Shown here piece after piece: positions 1 through 10,948 of a DNA stretch of 64,000 nt. Source of the DNA: Aldrovandia affinis (taxonomy: Eukaryota > Chordata > Actinopteri > Notacanthiformes > Halosauridae); assembly GCA_029706075.1 (NCBI GenBank), contig JAINUG010000007.1:8247501-8311500 (forward strand), in the 5' to 3' direction. Position numbers and translations under genes: made by a program. Position 1 is the first letter of the stretch, and each line of letters opens with the position of its first letter. Under the pieces are notes generated by a model. The model was not told where the DNA came from. It ran no database searches and was given only the letters and a program-made list of their open reading frames with translations.

Positions 1-510
1 TGTCCAGTAAGGTGTAGGGAAAAGATTGGTCAGTCTTCATTTGCGTATGTAGGACCTCAGGAGTGGAATAAATTACCATTAGACATCAAGGAAACCACAG
101 ATAAGTATAGTTTTAAAACAAAGGTTAAAGCATGGCTCATGGGCAAAATCCCAGAGTAAATAGATCAGTGGGTTAGGTTGTTGTTTTTTAGCATAGGATA
201 CAGTGTTATGAGTATGATATTGTCTGCATTGTATGTGTACAGTACTGTACCGTCGATGTTTTTATTGTATTATATTGTGTGTTTTTATTGTATTTTTGTA
301 TTTTATTGTATTTATTGTATTTTATTGTATTTTTATTGTGTATGTGTTTTATTGTATTGTACTGTCTATGTGTTGTATGGGAACAGCAAGGACCACAATG
401 GAAATAAGTCCATGACTTTCTTGTGTAATATCCTTGACTTTTTTATAAAATGCATGACATGTATTTTTTTATTGACAAAGTCGAAATAAAAACTAAACTA
501 AACTAAACAC
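1..510 (+). mobile_element. 3' end of a 5'-truncated CR1/L2-lineage LINE
   Basis: Frame 1 from base 1 is open to a TAA at 157-159 and reads as the last 52 residues of a LINE ORF2. It carries the usual C-terminal signature GPQEWNKLP followed by a Phe-Lys-rich tail (YSFKTKVKAWL). The T-rich stretch after it is the 3' UTR, and the copy ends in an ACTAA-type short tandem tail at about 490-508. The body of the element lies outside the window. Clade assignment rests on the C-terminal signature and the microsatellite-like tail; exact family is not determined. Confidence 0.75.
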
Positions 511-643
511 ATAACAACCCCCCTCCCACCCACCCTCCCATCTTCCCACCCACACATTTACACAAAGGTTAGCCAAAAGGGGAAAGGTACATTTTCACAA
601 AAAAAAAAAAAAATTACACTAAATAAATAAATAATAACAAAGT

Positions 644-684
<41 letters not shown>

Positions 685-820
685 ATCAGTATATATATAT
701 AAAAAAAATAAAATTAAAAAAAACCTGGTCTTCGTAGATAAATGTAAAGAGGTAACAAATAATCAGTGCTACATTATAGTCACCTGTCAGGCATTTAAAA
801 GTCAGGAAGCCAAACCAGTC
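511..820. repeat. simple-sequence tract and probable L1 3' UTR
   Basis: C-rich (about 518-560), a poly-A run (about 599-613) and (TA)n at 647-680 and 691-700. The right part, up to the stop of the neighbouring minus-strand L1 at 821, is probably that element's 3' UTR. No coding signal. Confidence 0.6.
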
Positions 821-3800
821 TCACTGGGGCACAACCAGGAACTGCAGCGTCTCTATATAGTTAAAGAGGGGTTGCCATATTTTAAAAAATTTGCCCATAG
901 ACCCGCGCAGAGTGTACTTGATCTTGTCCAGTTTACTAAAATGAAGGACATCTCTAATCCAGGCCTCGTGGGACAGAGGGGAGGGTGACCTCCAACGAAG
1001 TAGTATCAGTCGTCTAGCTAATAGGGTCAAAAAGGCTACAAGGTCTGCCCTAATTTTTGGCAGAACCACTGTACGCGGTATTACCCCAAAAATTGCTGTC
1101 AACGCGGCTGGCTCAAAAGACACCTGTAGTACCTTAGACAGTGTTTTAAAAATATTAGACCAGTAATTATGAAGAGCCGGGCAAGACCACAACATGTGGG
1201 TCAATGAGGCAGGAGACTGTCGACATCTGTCACAAAGAGGATCAACATCAGGGTAAATCTGAGAGAGTCTAAGTTTTGTCCAGTGAGTGCGATGTATAAT
1301 CCTACATTGGATTAGGCCATGCTTGGCACATGCAGAGGAGGAGTGGACCCGAAGACGAATCCTATCCCATACATCATCGTCAAATTCCTCCCCCAAATCC
1401 TGTTCCCATGCTGCCCTGATAGCTAGCAATGAGGTGCTACGAAGAGAGAAAATTCTCTCATATGCACATAATACCCTTTGATGTGAGGGGCGATATTAGA
1501 AAAGCGTCAATGGGAGGGCTTAACGGTTGAGAAGGAAATTGGGGGCTAATGTCTACGAGTCTGCAGATACCGAAAGAAATGACTGTTTGGTATACCAAAT
1601 TTAGCCGAGATCTGCTGGAAAGATGCAAAGCTACCCTTGATATACAAATCGTTAAATGTCCTTAGACCAAAGTTAGACCACATACAAAAAGCTCCATCTA
1701 TTAGAGAAGGAGGAAATGCGTGATTTCTATAAATAGGGACTTGCAATGAAAAGGCTTTCAGCCTGAAATGCCGTCTGAGTTGATTCCAGATCTTGAGAGT
1801 CGTCTTGACTAAGATATTTTTGCGGTAATCTAAGCTGACCGGGCCGTCAGGTGTGTACACCAGAGCAGCCAGAGAGGATGGGATACAGGATGCCGCCTCC
1901 ATCCTCAGCCAAGCTGGGGCATTCTGGAGGCCATCTCGGTCTGCACGGAGCCAATGCTGGAGTATCCGAAAATTACCCGCCCAATAATAGAAATAAAAAT
2001 TTGGTAGGGCCATACCCCCCCACCTCCTTGGTCTCTGAAGATATACTTTACGGATCCTTGGGTTCTTCTTATCCCAAATAAACTCTGAGATAAACCCATC
2101 TAGTCTTTGAAAAAATGATTTGGGGATAAAGATAGGGATGCACTGAAACAGGAAGGAGAATTTAGGTAGGACATTCATTTTCACCGAATTGATTCGACCG
2201 GCAAGAGACAGAGGAAGCACAGACCATCTCCCAAAGTCCTGCCATACACGGGTGAGGAGAGGGGCAAAATTAAATTTAAAAAGATTCTCGAATTTGTCAG
2301 TAACCTGGACCCGTACGTAAACTTGTCCCTGACTGTCTTAAATGGCAATGTGTGAAGTGGGTATTCGCGGGCTGCGGCATTTAAAGGGAAAAGTTCACTT
2401 TTGTCAAGGTTTAACTTGTAGCCAGAGACGCGGCCAAACGTATTGAGAACAGACAGCACAGCAGGCATGGACGTGTCCGGTCTGGAGACATAGAGAAGCA
2501 AGTCATCCGCATAAAGCGAAACTCTCTGCTCAATGCCAGCCCTAGTCACGCCCAAGATATGAGGGTTAGATCGTAGCGCAATGGCGAGAGGCTCAATGGC
2601 GACAGCAAAGAGCAAAGGTGATAGCGGGCACCCCTGTCTCGTGCCCCTAAAGAGAGGAAAGTAGACTGAGTGGGTATTGTTCGTTCTGACAGACGCAAGT
2701 GGGGAGGAGTACAGCAGTCTCATCCAAGCAATAAACCTGTCCCCAAAACTAAATCTCCCCAGGGTATGGAAAAGGTAGTCCCACTCCACTCTGTCAAAAG
2801 CCTTCTCGGCATCTAAAGAAATAGCTAGTTTGGGGTCCTTTAAATTCGAAGGATTGTATATGATATTAAACAAACGTCTTATATTCGAAAAGGCGTGTCT
2901 ATTTTTAATAAAAACCTGTCTGATCCGGGGAAACCACAGATGGTAGAACTGGCTCCAAACACATGGCCAATAGCTTTGCTAATATTTTATAATCTACGTT
3001 GAGTAATGAAATTGGGCGATAAGATCCACAGGAAAGGGGCTCTTTATTCTTTTTTAATATTAATGAAATGGAAGCTTGTGATAGGGATTGCTGGAAAGAG
3101 GCCTCATCCAGCGAGTGATGGAACATGTTAACAAGGAGTGGGGCCACCTCCACCATGAACTTCCTGTAGAATTCAACAGGTAACCCATCTGGTCCAGGAC
3201 ATTTGGAGCACTGCATTGCACCTATCGCACGCAAAAACCCCTCATTCGTTATAGGCTCCTCCAATCGAAGTATGGAAGCTGCATCTATGGTGGGGACAGT
3301 AAATGTGTTGAAAAAAGAATCAAAAATTAAAGGGTCCTCTGACTGTTCTGAGGTATACAGGGAAGTATAAAAGCTCATAAACTGATCATTGATTAGCTGA
3401 GGATCGGTAGTTACACCCATAGGGGTTTGAATTTCGAGGATTTGATGGGTTGAGGATGTCTGGCGAAGTTGGTGGGAAAGTAATTTGCTTGCCTTGTCCC
3501 CATACTCAAACTGAGTGTGTCGTGATTTGAGTAGCATGTCTTCAACCTGAACAGTCTACAAGTTATCAAACTCCGCCTGTAAAGCGATACGAGCCTTGTA
3601 TACCATCAGGGAGGGTGAGGTTGCATATAAATTGTCCAACTGTAATATCCTAGTCATCAGCTCAGACAATTTATTTTTCCTCTTTTTACTATCATAACAC
3701 GTATATGATATAATCTGTCCTCTGATAAAGGCCTTAAAGGTCTTCCAAAGAAGAGATGGTGAAACACCCGGTGTCTCATTCGTGGCTCTGAAGATATCAA

Positions 3801-4618
3801 TCTGAGCCTTCAGAAATTAGACAAATTTCTCATCTGAAAGAAAACATGTATTAAAACATCAAGGGGCCCGTGAGTCCGGTCCACCACCCACTATTAGATC
3901 TAAAGTCAGAGGGGCATGATCTGATATAACAATAGAACTATAAGAACATGAGCGAACAGAGGGTATAAGTCTCTTATCTAGGAGAAAGTAATCAATACGG
4001 GTATAAGTGTGATGGACAGATGAGAAATAAGAATACTCCCTGCCTGTGGGGTTAAGAAAACGCCAGGAGTCTATAACTGAGAATTCCTGGAGAAACCCAC
4101 TGACAACCTTAGAGGATCTAGATGGGTTGGTGTGTTTGTGGGAGGAACGATCTAAAGGGCCCAACCAACAATTAAAATCCCCCCCGAGGACCAGAAGGTG
4201 CGAGGACATGTCTGGGAGCTTAGAAAAAAAAGTGCGGAAAAAGTTACTGTCATCCCAATCTGGGGCATATACGTTGGCGAGGATTAGTTTAGTGTCATAA
4301 ATGCTTCCAGTGACAATAACATATCTACCATTGGCGTCTGAAATGATGCCCCGATTTATGTATTAGAATAGCCGCGCCTCTGGCTTTGCCCTGGAAGACA
4401 GAATGGTAAAGTTGGCCAACCCAGCCCCTCCGCAATCTAGAATGGTCCGAGACCTTCAAATGAGTCTCTTGCAAGAATGCAATCTTGGCCCCCAAGTACC
4501 GGAGATGTTGGAGAACCTTACCACGTTTTACTGGCTGGTTTAAACCTTTACAGTTCCAGCTACAGAACCTCAGTGCGCTCCCAGCTAACTGGCCCCCTGA
4601 GCTAGGTTGTTGAGCCAT
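821..4618 (-). pseudogene. L1 ORF2 remnant (endonuclease - reverse transcriptase - Cys-rich C-terminus)
   Basis: Read from right to left. APE endonuclease: start MAQQPSSGG at 4618, then FCSWNCKGLN and FLQETHL; a frame change near 4325-4210; then LGGDFNCWLGP and SDHAPLTLDL to about 3859. Reverse transcriptase at 3537-2181: SYRPISLLNVDYKILAK, LDAEKAFDRVEW, GTRQGCPLSPLLF and the catalytic YADDLLLY. Thumb/linker at 2220-1546 with GRINSVKMNVLPK and FIWDKKNPRI. C-terminal segment at 1429-821 with a CxxC...HxxxxC cluster around CDRCRQ and HMLWSCP. Breaks near 4325, 3858-3538, 2900, 2200 and 1540-1430 leave at least five separate reading frames. The active-site Asp pair is preserved, but the protein is not expressible as one chain. 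Confidence 0.9.
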
Positions 4619-5069
4619 CCTTAAAAAAAATAAAAGGTATGAGTAGCCCATTGTATGACATTAGAAGACCAGGTGTAACATACATAATAAAAAACACAGA
4701 CAAACCAGCTAATAAACTCGCTCCCACCCCCTGCAGTGCCTTCCCAATTAAGACACGCGCACCCCCCCCTGTACAAGCCAATAAGTACTTCCTAAGAACC
4801 ATAGGAGACCTAGTAGCCTATGAAAGCTCCTACTAAACCAGGGCAGCAACAAGTATGTAATAATAAGTAAAGAGTAAGTACAAAAAGAAAAAAAAAGCAC
4901 AGTTGCCACTATAGGCATTTTCCATAAAGCACAATAAATCACTAACACAAATAGTATGGCAGCTTATGGCTTACAGTCCTTCGAGAGGGTTAGATAAACA
5001 TAGGCTTAACAGTATTGGCTGCCAAAAGCTAGGCAAATCAAAGGTAAAATGCCAGTAACCTCGACCCCG

Positions 5070-6027
5070 TCACTCTGAGGTAGGGGGTACGGCACTCCCC
5101 AGGTCTCTGTTAATAAAATTAACTGCAGCGGCTGGGTCAGTGAACTTACGGAGAGCCCCGCCCGGTAGAGTGATCCTCAGCTCAGTCGGGAAAAAGAGAC
5201 CAAATTTGACCCCTGGACATGCACGGAGCAGGCGCTTAGCGCTCCCAAACTCCGCCCGCAACTTGGCCACAGATGGGGCAAAGTCAGCAAAAATGGACAG
5301 TCTCTTGCCTTGATGTAGAAGAGGGGCAGCCTCTCTCACCCGGCGCAGGATTTCCTCTCTCACATGACAATAGTGAACCCTAATAATAAAAGGTCGTGGT
5401 GGGGCTCCCTCCCCAGGCTTTTCACATCGGGACCTATGGGCGCAGTCCAAAAGGGGTGCTTCATCTAGATGTAATATGTCCTGTAAAAATTTAGAAATAA
5501 ACTCTCTCGGGCGAGGACCCTCCAGACCCTCCGGAACACCCACCAGACGAATGTTATTACGTCTCGACCTTCCCTCCAGATCGTCACATTTAGCTTGGAC
5601 CCCTTTAATTTGGTTCTTGACCACTTCGAGCTCATCTTTAAGAGCATTCACAGTCCTGTTAAGAGAACCTAGGTCGTCGCTACAGGAGGTCGCCGAGCAT
5701 TCAAGATCCTTTATGGTAGAGCCGTGTGTGTCCACTGTTATTTGCAATGTCGCTACTGATGAATTTAGCTCATCCCTAATCTGAGCGGAGTGCCGTGGAA
5801 AACGAGTCGATTTTTGAGTCCAATTTATCGTATATATCTTGTTTCAGACCGTCAATTGCTTTGGTAAAGATTTCTAGGTCGAGTGGCCTGCCCCTATCGC
5901 CACAGTCCTCCTCCCCCCTTGGCGAAATGCTCTGCTGGGAAATTTGGCCAGGCAAGGTCGGGGCTCCGCCGAGGTCTGTCTCTGCAGCGGTCTTCCTAGC
6001 AGACCGGAGTTCTTTCTTCTCAGCCAT
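5070..6027 (-). pseudogene. L1 ORF1 remnant (coiled coil - RRM - C-terminal domain)
   Basis: L1 ORF1 proteins are RNA-binding chaperones that coat the element RNA. The N-terminal part (5776-6027, MAEKKELRSARKTA) is charged and poorly conserved. After a frameshift around 5750-5790 the second part (5070-5747) has a heptad-rich segment, then GRSRRNNIRLVGVPEG, which opens the RRM-like domain, and the C-terminal stretch ILRRVREA ... GVKFGLFFPTELRITLPGG typical of the CTD. The RRNNIR...GVPE motif is the most diagnostic feature of this family. One frameshift separates the two parts; otherwise the domain order is complete. Confidence 0.88.
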
Positions 6028-6029
6028 TC

Positions 6030-6489
6030 AAACAATTATATGCGACGCTAATTTCGAATACCGTAGTAATAGCTAGAAGATTATATTAGCTCAAACAGCC
6101 GTAGTGATAGCTATAGGACAGCTAACGCATTTGCTAACGTCACAGTTCACTCGACACTCACTTATCTCTTCGGCATAGAGAGGAGTATGACATGGGTCTC
6201 TTCCACGGCACAAAAAGAAAACAATTCCCAACCTGAGAAAGCGCAGCCCCAAGGTTCAGTTGTGTTCGCAACCCCCATGAATGCAACCAAAGCCAGCAAG
6301 CTGTTTCCGGGGATACAAGGCCTTCACTTATCTTACGCCAACATCCCCCCCAAAAAAACGGGTCTGTGTTCGATAGTTGTCATTCAAACGAGCAACGGAG
6401 ATCGACAGGCACTAATAGTATAACTTAAGGCAGCATTTATAAAAAATAAAGCGAAACTGTGCTATAAATCAAATTATTATTGCCACTGG
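6030..6489. other. unassigned stretch, probably L1 5' UTR plus flank
   Basis: Lies upstream of L1 ORF1 on the minus strand. A 78-codon plus-strand open frame at 6187-6423 has no recognisable motif and I do not call it a gene. The part nearest 6027 is most likely L1 5' UTR; the boundary with older sequence is not visible. Confidence 0.35.
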
Positions 6490-7385
6490 CTAGCGGAGCT
6501 TCGGGAAACGTGACCTCACTCCATGGCGTCCGACAGCACCCCCCCCCAAGAGTACTTTTGCAGGTAACGAGGATGGTAGATTTGAGCAGTGTTCTTCAAT
6601 ATCCTCAGGATATTCCTGTTGGAGGCTTTCCCCAAGCGAGGTCTGAAGGTACTGCTGGGTGGCAGTTTCGCCCAGGAAATCTAGGTTCAGTCTCGGCCAG
6701 ATCTGCTTCTTTTGAACTCTTCTCTTCCTCATGAGTCTGATGGACATTTTAGACTTTAGAGCATATATGGCGATGATCTGTCCAGCAGTCATGTGCATTG
6801 ATCATGGCCCTTGTGATGTTCACGTCACGGTGGTCTCTAGCTTAAACAATGACATAGTCAATGAGATGCCACTGTTTGGAGTGGGGGTGCCTCCAGGATG
6901 CATTCAGTTAGTTTTTCTGGTGGAAGAGAGTGTTTGTGATGAGGTTATACTCAGTTCATTTGGTGAGAAAGAGTGCTCCATTGGACTTGATGTTGCCAAT
7001 GCCTTCCTTTCCTATGATACCCCTCCAAAGGTTGTGGTTTGTGGTCCCGGCTAACCCTGCCATTGAAGTCCCCCTTATCTTATCCTCCTTGGGGATGCTC
7101 GACAGTGTTGCGTCTAAGCAGGCATAGAAGGTATTTTTCACCTCCTCCTGTGAGTCCAGGGTTGGAGCATAGGCAGTCACAACTGTCGCCATCTGGTTGT
7201 TGGCAAGTGCCAGCAGTCATGAGACACTTACTGATCCCCACAAGAAGTTCAGAGAGGTGGCGAAAATCCAACACCATGGATTCTGGGCTCATCAGTTCTC
7301 TGGTGATGATTGTAGTTCTCCTCTCTGGTCAGTCACTGGTTGCCCTATCCATCAGGGTGCGCACATTCCAGGCTCCAAAGTTCAT
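6490..7385 (-). pseudogene. RTE-type LINE endonuclease remnant
   Basis: Minus-strand pieces in several frames match the APE endonuclease of RTE-clade LINEs. NFGAWNVRTLMD starts near 7385. VVTAYAPTLDSQEEVKNTF and the segment after it, to about 6956, is the YAPT region. The linker containing MTAGQIIAIYALKSKM, to about 6490, corresponds to the end of EN and the start of the connector to RT. No reverse transcriptase domain follows, so the copy is truncated on both sides. Such fragments are often mis-annotated in vertebrates as craniofacial development protein 2-like, which should be avoided here. Confidence 0.75.
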
Positions 7386-7503
7386 AATTCTGTGTTTCAG
7401 ACTGCGTGTTGATCCCTCTGGATGCAGTAATCCAGTCGGGAGTTTGTGGCAGGCTATTTTTAGGGGAACTTTTCTAGCCCCTTCCCCTAGTGGGGTGAGC
7501 AGA

Positions 7504-7537
7504 GTGGATTCTAAATAGGGCTGCTCAGTCGTGTGTC

Positions 7538-7568
<31 letters not shown>

Positions 7569-7623
7569 TTGTGAGTGTGTGTGTGTGTATGTGTGAGTGG
7601 ATCCTAAATAGGGCTGCTCAGTC
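7504..7623 (+). repeat. 27-bp direct duplication flanking a (GT)n microsatellite
   Basis: A 27-bp unit at 7504-7530 (core CTAAATAGGGCTGCTCAGTC) recurs at 7597-7623 with one difference. Between them is a GT-rich microsatellite. It lies at the 5' edge of the RTE remnant. Confidence 0.8.
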
Positions 7624-7747
7624 ATGGATGCAGCTGCCAAAGGGCTCTTTCTGCCTCGGTCCAAGAGCCCAGTGACGGAATCTAACACCCACTAGGGGCT
7701 TCCAGATCTCACATTCTACACCCTTTGCCACTTGCTGATTGCCATAG

Positions 7748-8234
7748 TGTCAGGAATGTTGTTGGTTTGGAACCAATTGCAGGCGAGAGAGACCCAGGAC
7801 GCAGAGAGGCATTAAGGTTCTTTATGTTCCTTAAACGCAGATATGAGGAAACTGCAAAACAATGTCTGAACAGACATGGAACAATAATAACAAATAAACT
7901 AAAACAACAAACGAGCAGGAGAAAACAAAACAAGCGAAACAGTAAAACTCAAAACGTATTCCGGGATACAGAATAAACTAAACACTTGGAACTTCGAAAC
8001 AAACGAGGACAAACTTTTCAGGGCGACGAGAACACAAACACAACAGGTGAGACAAAGCTAACGGCAGTGAGTGTTCAAGCACAGTGCTAGGGAAGCTAGA
8101 AGGTTAAGTACCCTTCAGGGCTAACAGTTGTCAGTCATTGTCCTGATTGGGATTATGCATTCCTGGCATGCCTTTCACTTCTCCTGATCATTAGTGTTTG
8201 GGGGAAATGTCCATTTGCCGGTCAAGTCATGACA
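7748..8234 (-). mobile_element. solo LTR, Gypsy-like
   Basis: A 487-bp unit that on the minus strand begins TGTCATGACTTGACC and ends CATTCCTGACA. It is flanked by near-identical 5-bp sequences: CATAG at 7743-7747 and CGTAG at 8235-8239. Its interior includes a TACTTAACC box and a T-rich second half related in style to the Gypsy LTRs at 56.5 and 61.5 kb. No internal region accompanies it, so it is best read as a solo LTR left by LTR-LTR recombination. Confidence 0.68.
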
Positions 8235-8606
8235 CGTAGGACTTGATCCTGGATGTTAACCCCTGAAGTCAGCTGGATCGCCGACGATCCGAGCAGTAAT
8301 AAAAGTATATTACCATTTCTAACGTCGCGAGATTGTATCATACACACCCGGCAAAAACATTGACAGAAAACTTAGAATCGCGACTTTCCAATTTGAGCAC
8401 TGGCAAATAATGTTTTTAAAATTTGATTAATTAGACCAAAAGTAAACCTTGCCTTTTACTCTCGGTTTTACCTGGAAGTACCATCCTCCTTCTACTGACA
8501 TGGTAACTAGGTGCTAGTTTCAGGGAGGGGCGTGGGGCCAGGCGTGAAATCGCTGGTGTAAACAAACACAAAATATCCCGACAATTTGAAGCACATTTTA
8601 TTCAAG

Positions 8607-8774
8607 ATGGCAAGATTTTCTGCTCTGGAGTGTTTGGGAGCATTGATGGAAAGCGACGAGGACAACAACTCATGTCCCGATACTGAAGAGGATTCAGAGG
8701 AAGGGAGACAGCATACTCGTGAAAATATATTAATTCCACGTCTTGTGACGCTATACATATTCCATTTGTTGTAA
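8607..8774 (+). pseudogene. putative piggyBac transposase N-terminus
   Basis: Begins MARFSALECLGALM and continues with an acidic, Ser-rich stretch (ESDEDNNSCPDTEEDSEEG). Such acidic N-termini are common in piggyBac transposases, and the position inside copy A fits. It reaches a stop at 8772-8774 after running into the direct-repeat segment. This is assigned by position and composition only; no catalytic residue lies in this part. Confidence 0.5.
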
Positions 8775-9027
8775 CGTTACAAATTGCAATAGGCACTCAA
8801 GATCTATGTAAAAATACTTTTCAAACAGCCTAAAATGTTATAAAAAAGCTTATATAGTATCTTGTATGTGTTTACACTTGCGATCTGCCAGCAAAAGACT
8901 GTGTATGCTGATATTTCTTTTATTTCCCATGTTTTCAAATACTGTTTTGTGACATTATGCATATTCTGTTTGTTGTAACGTTACAAATTGCAATAGGCAC
9001 TCAAGATCTATGTAAAAATATTTTTCA
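8747..9027 (+). repeat. ~78-bp direct repeat inside piggyBac copy A
   Basis: Units at about 8747-8824 and 8951-9027 share TTGTTGTAACGTTACAAATT and CAATAGGCACTCAAGATCTA. They are separated by about 125 bp. The repeat includes a small palindrome, GTAACGTTAC. This looks like an internal duplication within the transposon. Confidence 0.8.
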
Positions 9028-9164
9028 CATTTTAATTTAAAATGTATATTACACAAATGGGGTCTGGCTAGGTGGCAAGTGGTTATCTTTACAAAATACT
9101 GAAGTTCTGAAAACATTGTAGGTACAGATCGTTTGTTAGAACACAAAAGATAACATAATCTGGA

Positions 9165-9475
9165 ATGCCCTCCGCCCTCCCCCCACACATCCAACAGTCT
9201 GACACCATAACAAAATTTAAATCACACCTCAAAACTCACCTGTTCAAACTGGCCGGTATGACACAGTACATGAAAGCAAAGCCAATAAAGTCGGGTTTCA
9301 AGTTGTTTGTACTGTGTGACTCTAGCACTGGGTATACTGTGGATTCTTCTGTGTACCCAGGAAAGAACTACTTTCAGATAAGACAAGGAGGACTTACATA
9401 TGACACTAATGTCAATTGTGAATCATGATTACTTGGGTCCTGGATATCATGTGTACATGGACAATTTCTCTCAAA
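9165..9475 (+). pseudogene. fused LINE C-terminus and piggyBac transposase fragment
   Basis: One open frame (9165-9428) begins with a LINE ORF2 C-terminal motif, LPPHIQQSD...FKSHLKTHLFKLA, and continues without a stop into piggyBac transposase: YMKAKPIKSGFKLFVLCDSS then GYTVDSSVYPGKN. These match the family segment around the first catalytic Asp. After the stop, a neighbouring frame (about 9431-9475) carries GYHVYMDNF, which contains the second catalytic Asp of the DDD triad. The junction is near 9252. The WN that normally precedes LPxxI is present at 9161 but in another frame. It is a decayed chimera, not a working transposase. Confidence 0.72.
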
Positions 9476-9718
9476 CCTTTGAGGGAAATGGCCCATCTGA
9501 CAGATCTTGGAGGTGTGGAGAACCCTCAGGTGTGGATCATGAATATTCAGGCCATTAGCAAATAGCCCTCCCACAGCCTGAAATAAATTTGACCTTTGAT
9601 TAAACTATTTTGACATCCTTACATAACCAAGAACCTGATGAACAAAATCATATTGGCAAAACAATTTGTCACTATAGTTTAGTGTGTGCTTTCACAACAT
9701 TTGTGACGGCACAAAAAT

Positions 9719-9788
9719 GCCGACAAACTCCACTCCATCTCCTGGCTGCTCTGTTTCCCATCCAGGGTTTGTCACGTGGCGTGTGACA
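9719..9788 (+). mobile_element. LTR terminal fragment, inverted relative to the solo LTR at 9882
   Basis: About 70 bp ending GTCACGTGGCGTGTGACA. It is the reverse complement, with a few differences, of 9882-9951, the end of the adjacent solo LTR. The two therefore form a long inverted repeat with a spacer of about 93 bp. It interrupts piggyBac copy A. Confidence 0.75.
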
Positions 9789-9881
9789 CATATTTAATCT
9801 ACTATGTGGAAGTATGGGGTAACACTTATAAGAGCATCCTGCAGAAGATATGCACACTGCAAAAAAAAGCAATAACAATAC

Positions 9882-10948
9882 TGTCACACGCCACGTGACA
9901 AATCCTGAACGGGAACAGAGCAGCCAGGAGACACGGAGTGGAGTTTGTCGGTCTACGGACCGGATTTTATTTATTCATTTTTCTGTTTCTCCCCCCAGAC
10001 ATGGGAGAGAGACAGTGGGAGTAGCAGGTTAACATATAACAAAGACCGACACAAACACAGACACAAAATCTTCACCCTACTTGCCGCGAAGCTTCGGGTA
10101 AAAACAACAAACTAAAATAACAAGTTAAATTAACCAAACTTACAGGACACCGCGCCTCTTCCTCCAGAGTTCCCCTGGCCCATACAGGCACATACATATC
10201 CAGTGACCTTTCAAGTGCTTCCCACCCATTCATCCAGAGACACTTGTCACTCCCCACAGTGAGAGTTCTGGCACTCAGCCCCAAGACACTCCACTCTTTC
10301 AGTGAGTTCTTGGGCTGTTGCTCAGAAACACTCTCCACTGCCGAGTGCGAGCTCTCTTACTAAAACCGAGGGCGAGAGGCGGTCCCTCTTCCAGGGCACC
10401 CTCTCACTCCTCCATAATCACACCGAGGGAGAGAGGCAGACACCCAAAGCGCACCCCCTCTCCCTCTTCCCCACTCACACTCTTCCCCTCTACTCAGGAA
10501 GCAAAACTCAAACGTCAAACGTCAAACGTCAAACGTCAAACGTCAAACGTCAAACGTCAAACGTGCACTCACACACACATCAAGACAAGACTGACTCATC
10601 CCCCACTTGCCCCACCTGCTCTTAAATAGGCGAATTTCTACCTGGCTCAGGTGGGACTCGTGAGGCAATCACCCAATCACAATCACTCAACTCACATTCT
10701 CACCCAGACACCCAATCAGCCAATTGACTTTCCTATCAATTGACTGATTGACACCAATTAAATAATTAAATAATAATTAAACCAATTAAGGCCTTTGGAG
10801 CTCCCTTCCAGGCGACAGTTTACTCTCACACCCTGTGAGAGTGCCAAACCTGCCCCCGGAAAGTCTCACTGCTCCAAAGGCCTCTACCACATGAAACAAG
10901 ACAGGCAACCAAGCCACTCCCATGTGGCCGAGACCGATGTCCTCCACA
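9882..10948 (-). mobile_element. 1.07-kb solo LTR
   Basis: On the minus strand it starts TGTGGAGGACATCGG and ends GGCGTGTGACA, so it has TG...CA ends. It is flanked by AATAC (9877-9881) and AATAG (10949-10953), a 5-bp duplication with one change. A minus-strand CTATTTAAGAGC near 10620-10632 is a good TATA-type promoter box. No gag or pol is present. The insertion separates two collinear halves of a LINE, which supports the boundaries. Family not identified. Confidence 0.75.
10509..10564 (+). repeat. heptamer tandem repeat (CAAACGT)8
   Basis: Eight uninterrupted copies of CAAACGT within the solo LTR, just downstream of its TATA-like box in minus-strand sense. The perfect copies suggest recent slippage. 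Confidence 0.95.

Larger units (their letters stand above)
600..6180 (-). mobile_element. L1-clade LINE, near full length, degenerate
   Basis: A minus-strand non-LTR retrotransposon with the two-ORF layout of L1: ORF1 (5070-6027) then ORF2 (821-4618), separated by about 450 bp. The 5' end is upstream of 6027, estimated near 6180, and the 3' end is inside the A/T-rich tract left of 821. Both ORFs contain frameshifts, so this copy cannot mobilise itself. A target-site duplication could not be read because both ends are in low-complexity or unfamiliar sequence. Fish genomes carry many L1 lineages; I do not assign the subfamily. Confidence 0.85.
8260..9718 (+). mobile_element. piggyBac element, copy A, right end lost
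   Basis: Starts CCCCTGAAGTC immediately after TTAA (8256-8259), the piggyBac target. Its first ~330 bp and later internal segments match copy B (38820-40214) in reverse orientation: the GATCGCCGACGATC subterminal palindrome, the AAAACATTGACAGAAA block, and the GTGTGTGCTTTCACAAC block near 9690. It contains remnants of a transposase (8607-8774 and 9165-9475). At about 9718 it is cut by an LTR fragment, and the right TIR is missing. Confidence 0.8.

Noticed and set aside
178..489. 103-codon open frame, hydrophobic
   Set aside because: A product of a TTTTATTGTA-type low-complexity LINE 3' UTR; no motif, and it starts at a non-ATG codon.
6187..6423. 78-codon plus-strand frame
   Set aside because: No motif and it lies next to the L1 5' end; not enough to call a gene.
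10509..10564. CRISPR-like array
   Set aside because: Uninterrupted 7-bp tandem units with no spacers, in a vertebrate LTR.
10302..10629. Overlapping open frames of about 105 codons
   Set aside because: They run through the (CAAACGT)8 repeat inside a solo LTR; repetition keeps all frames open.
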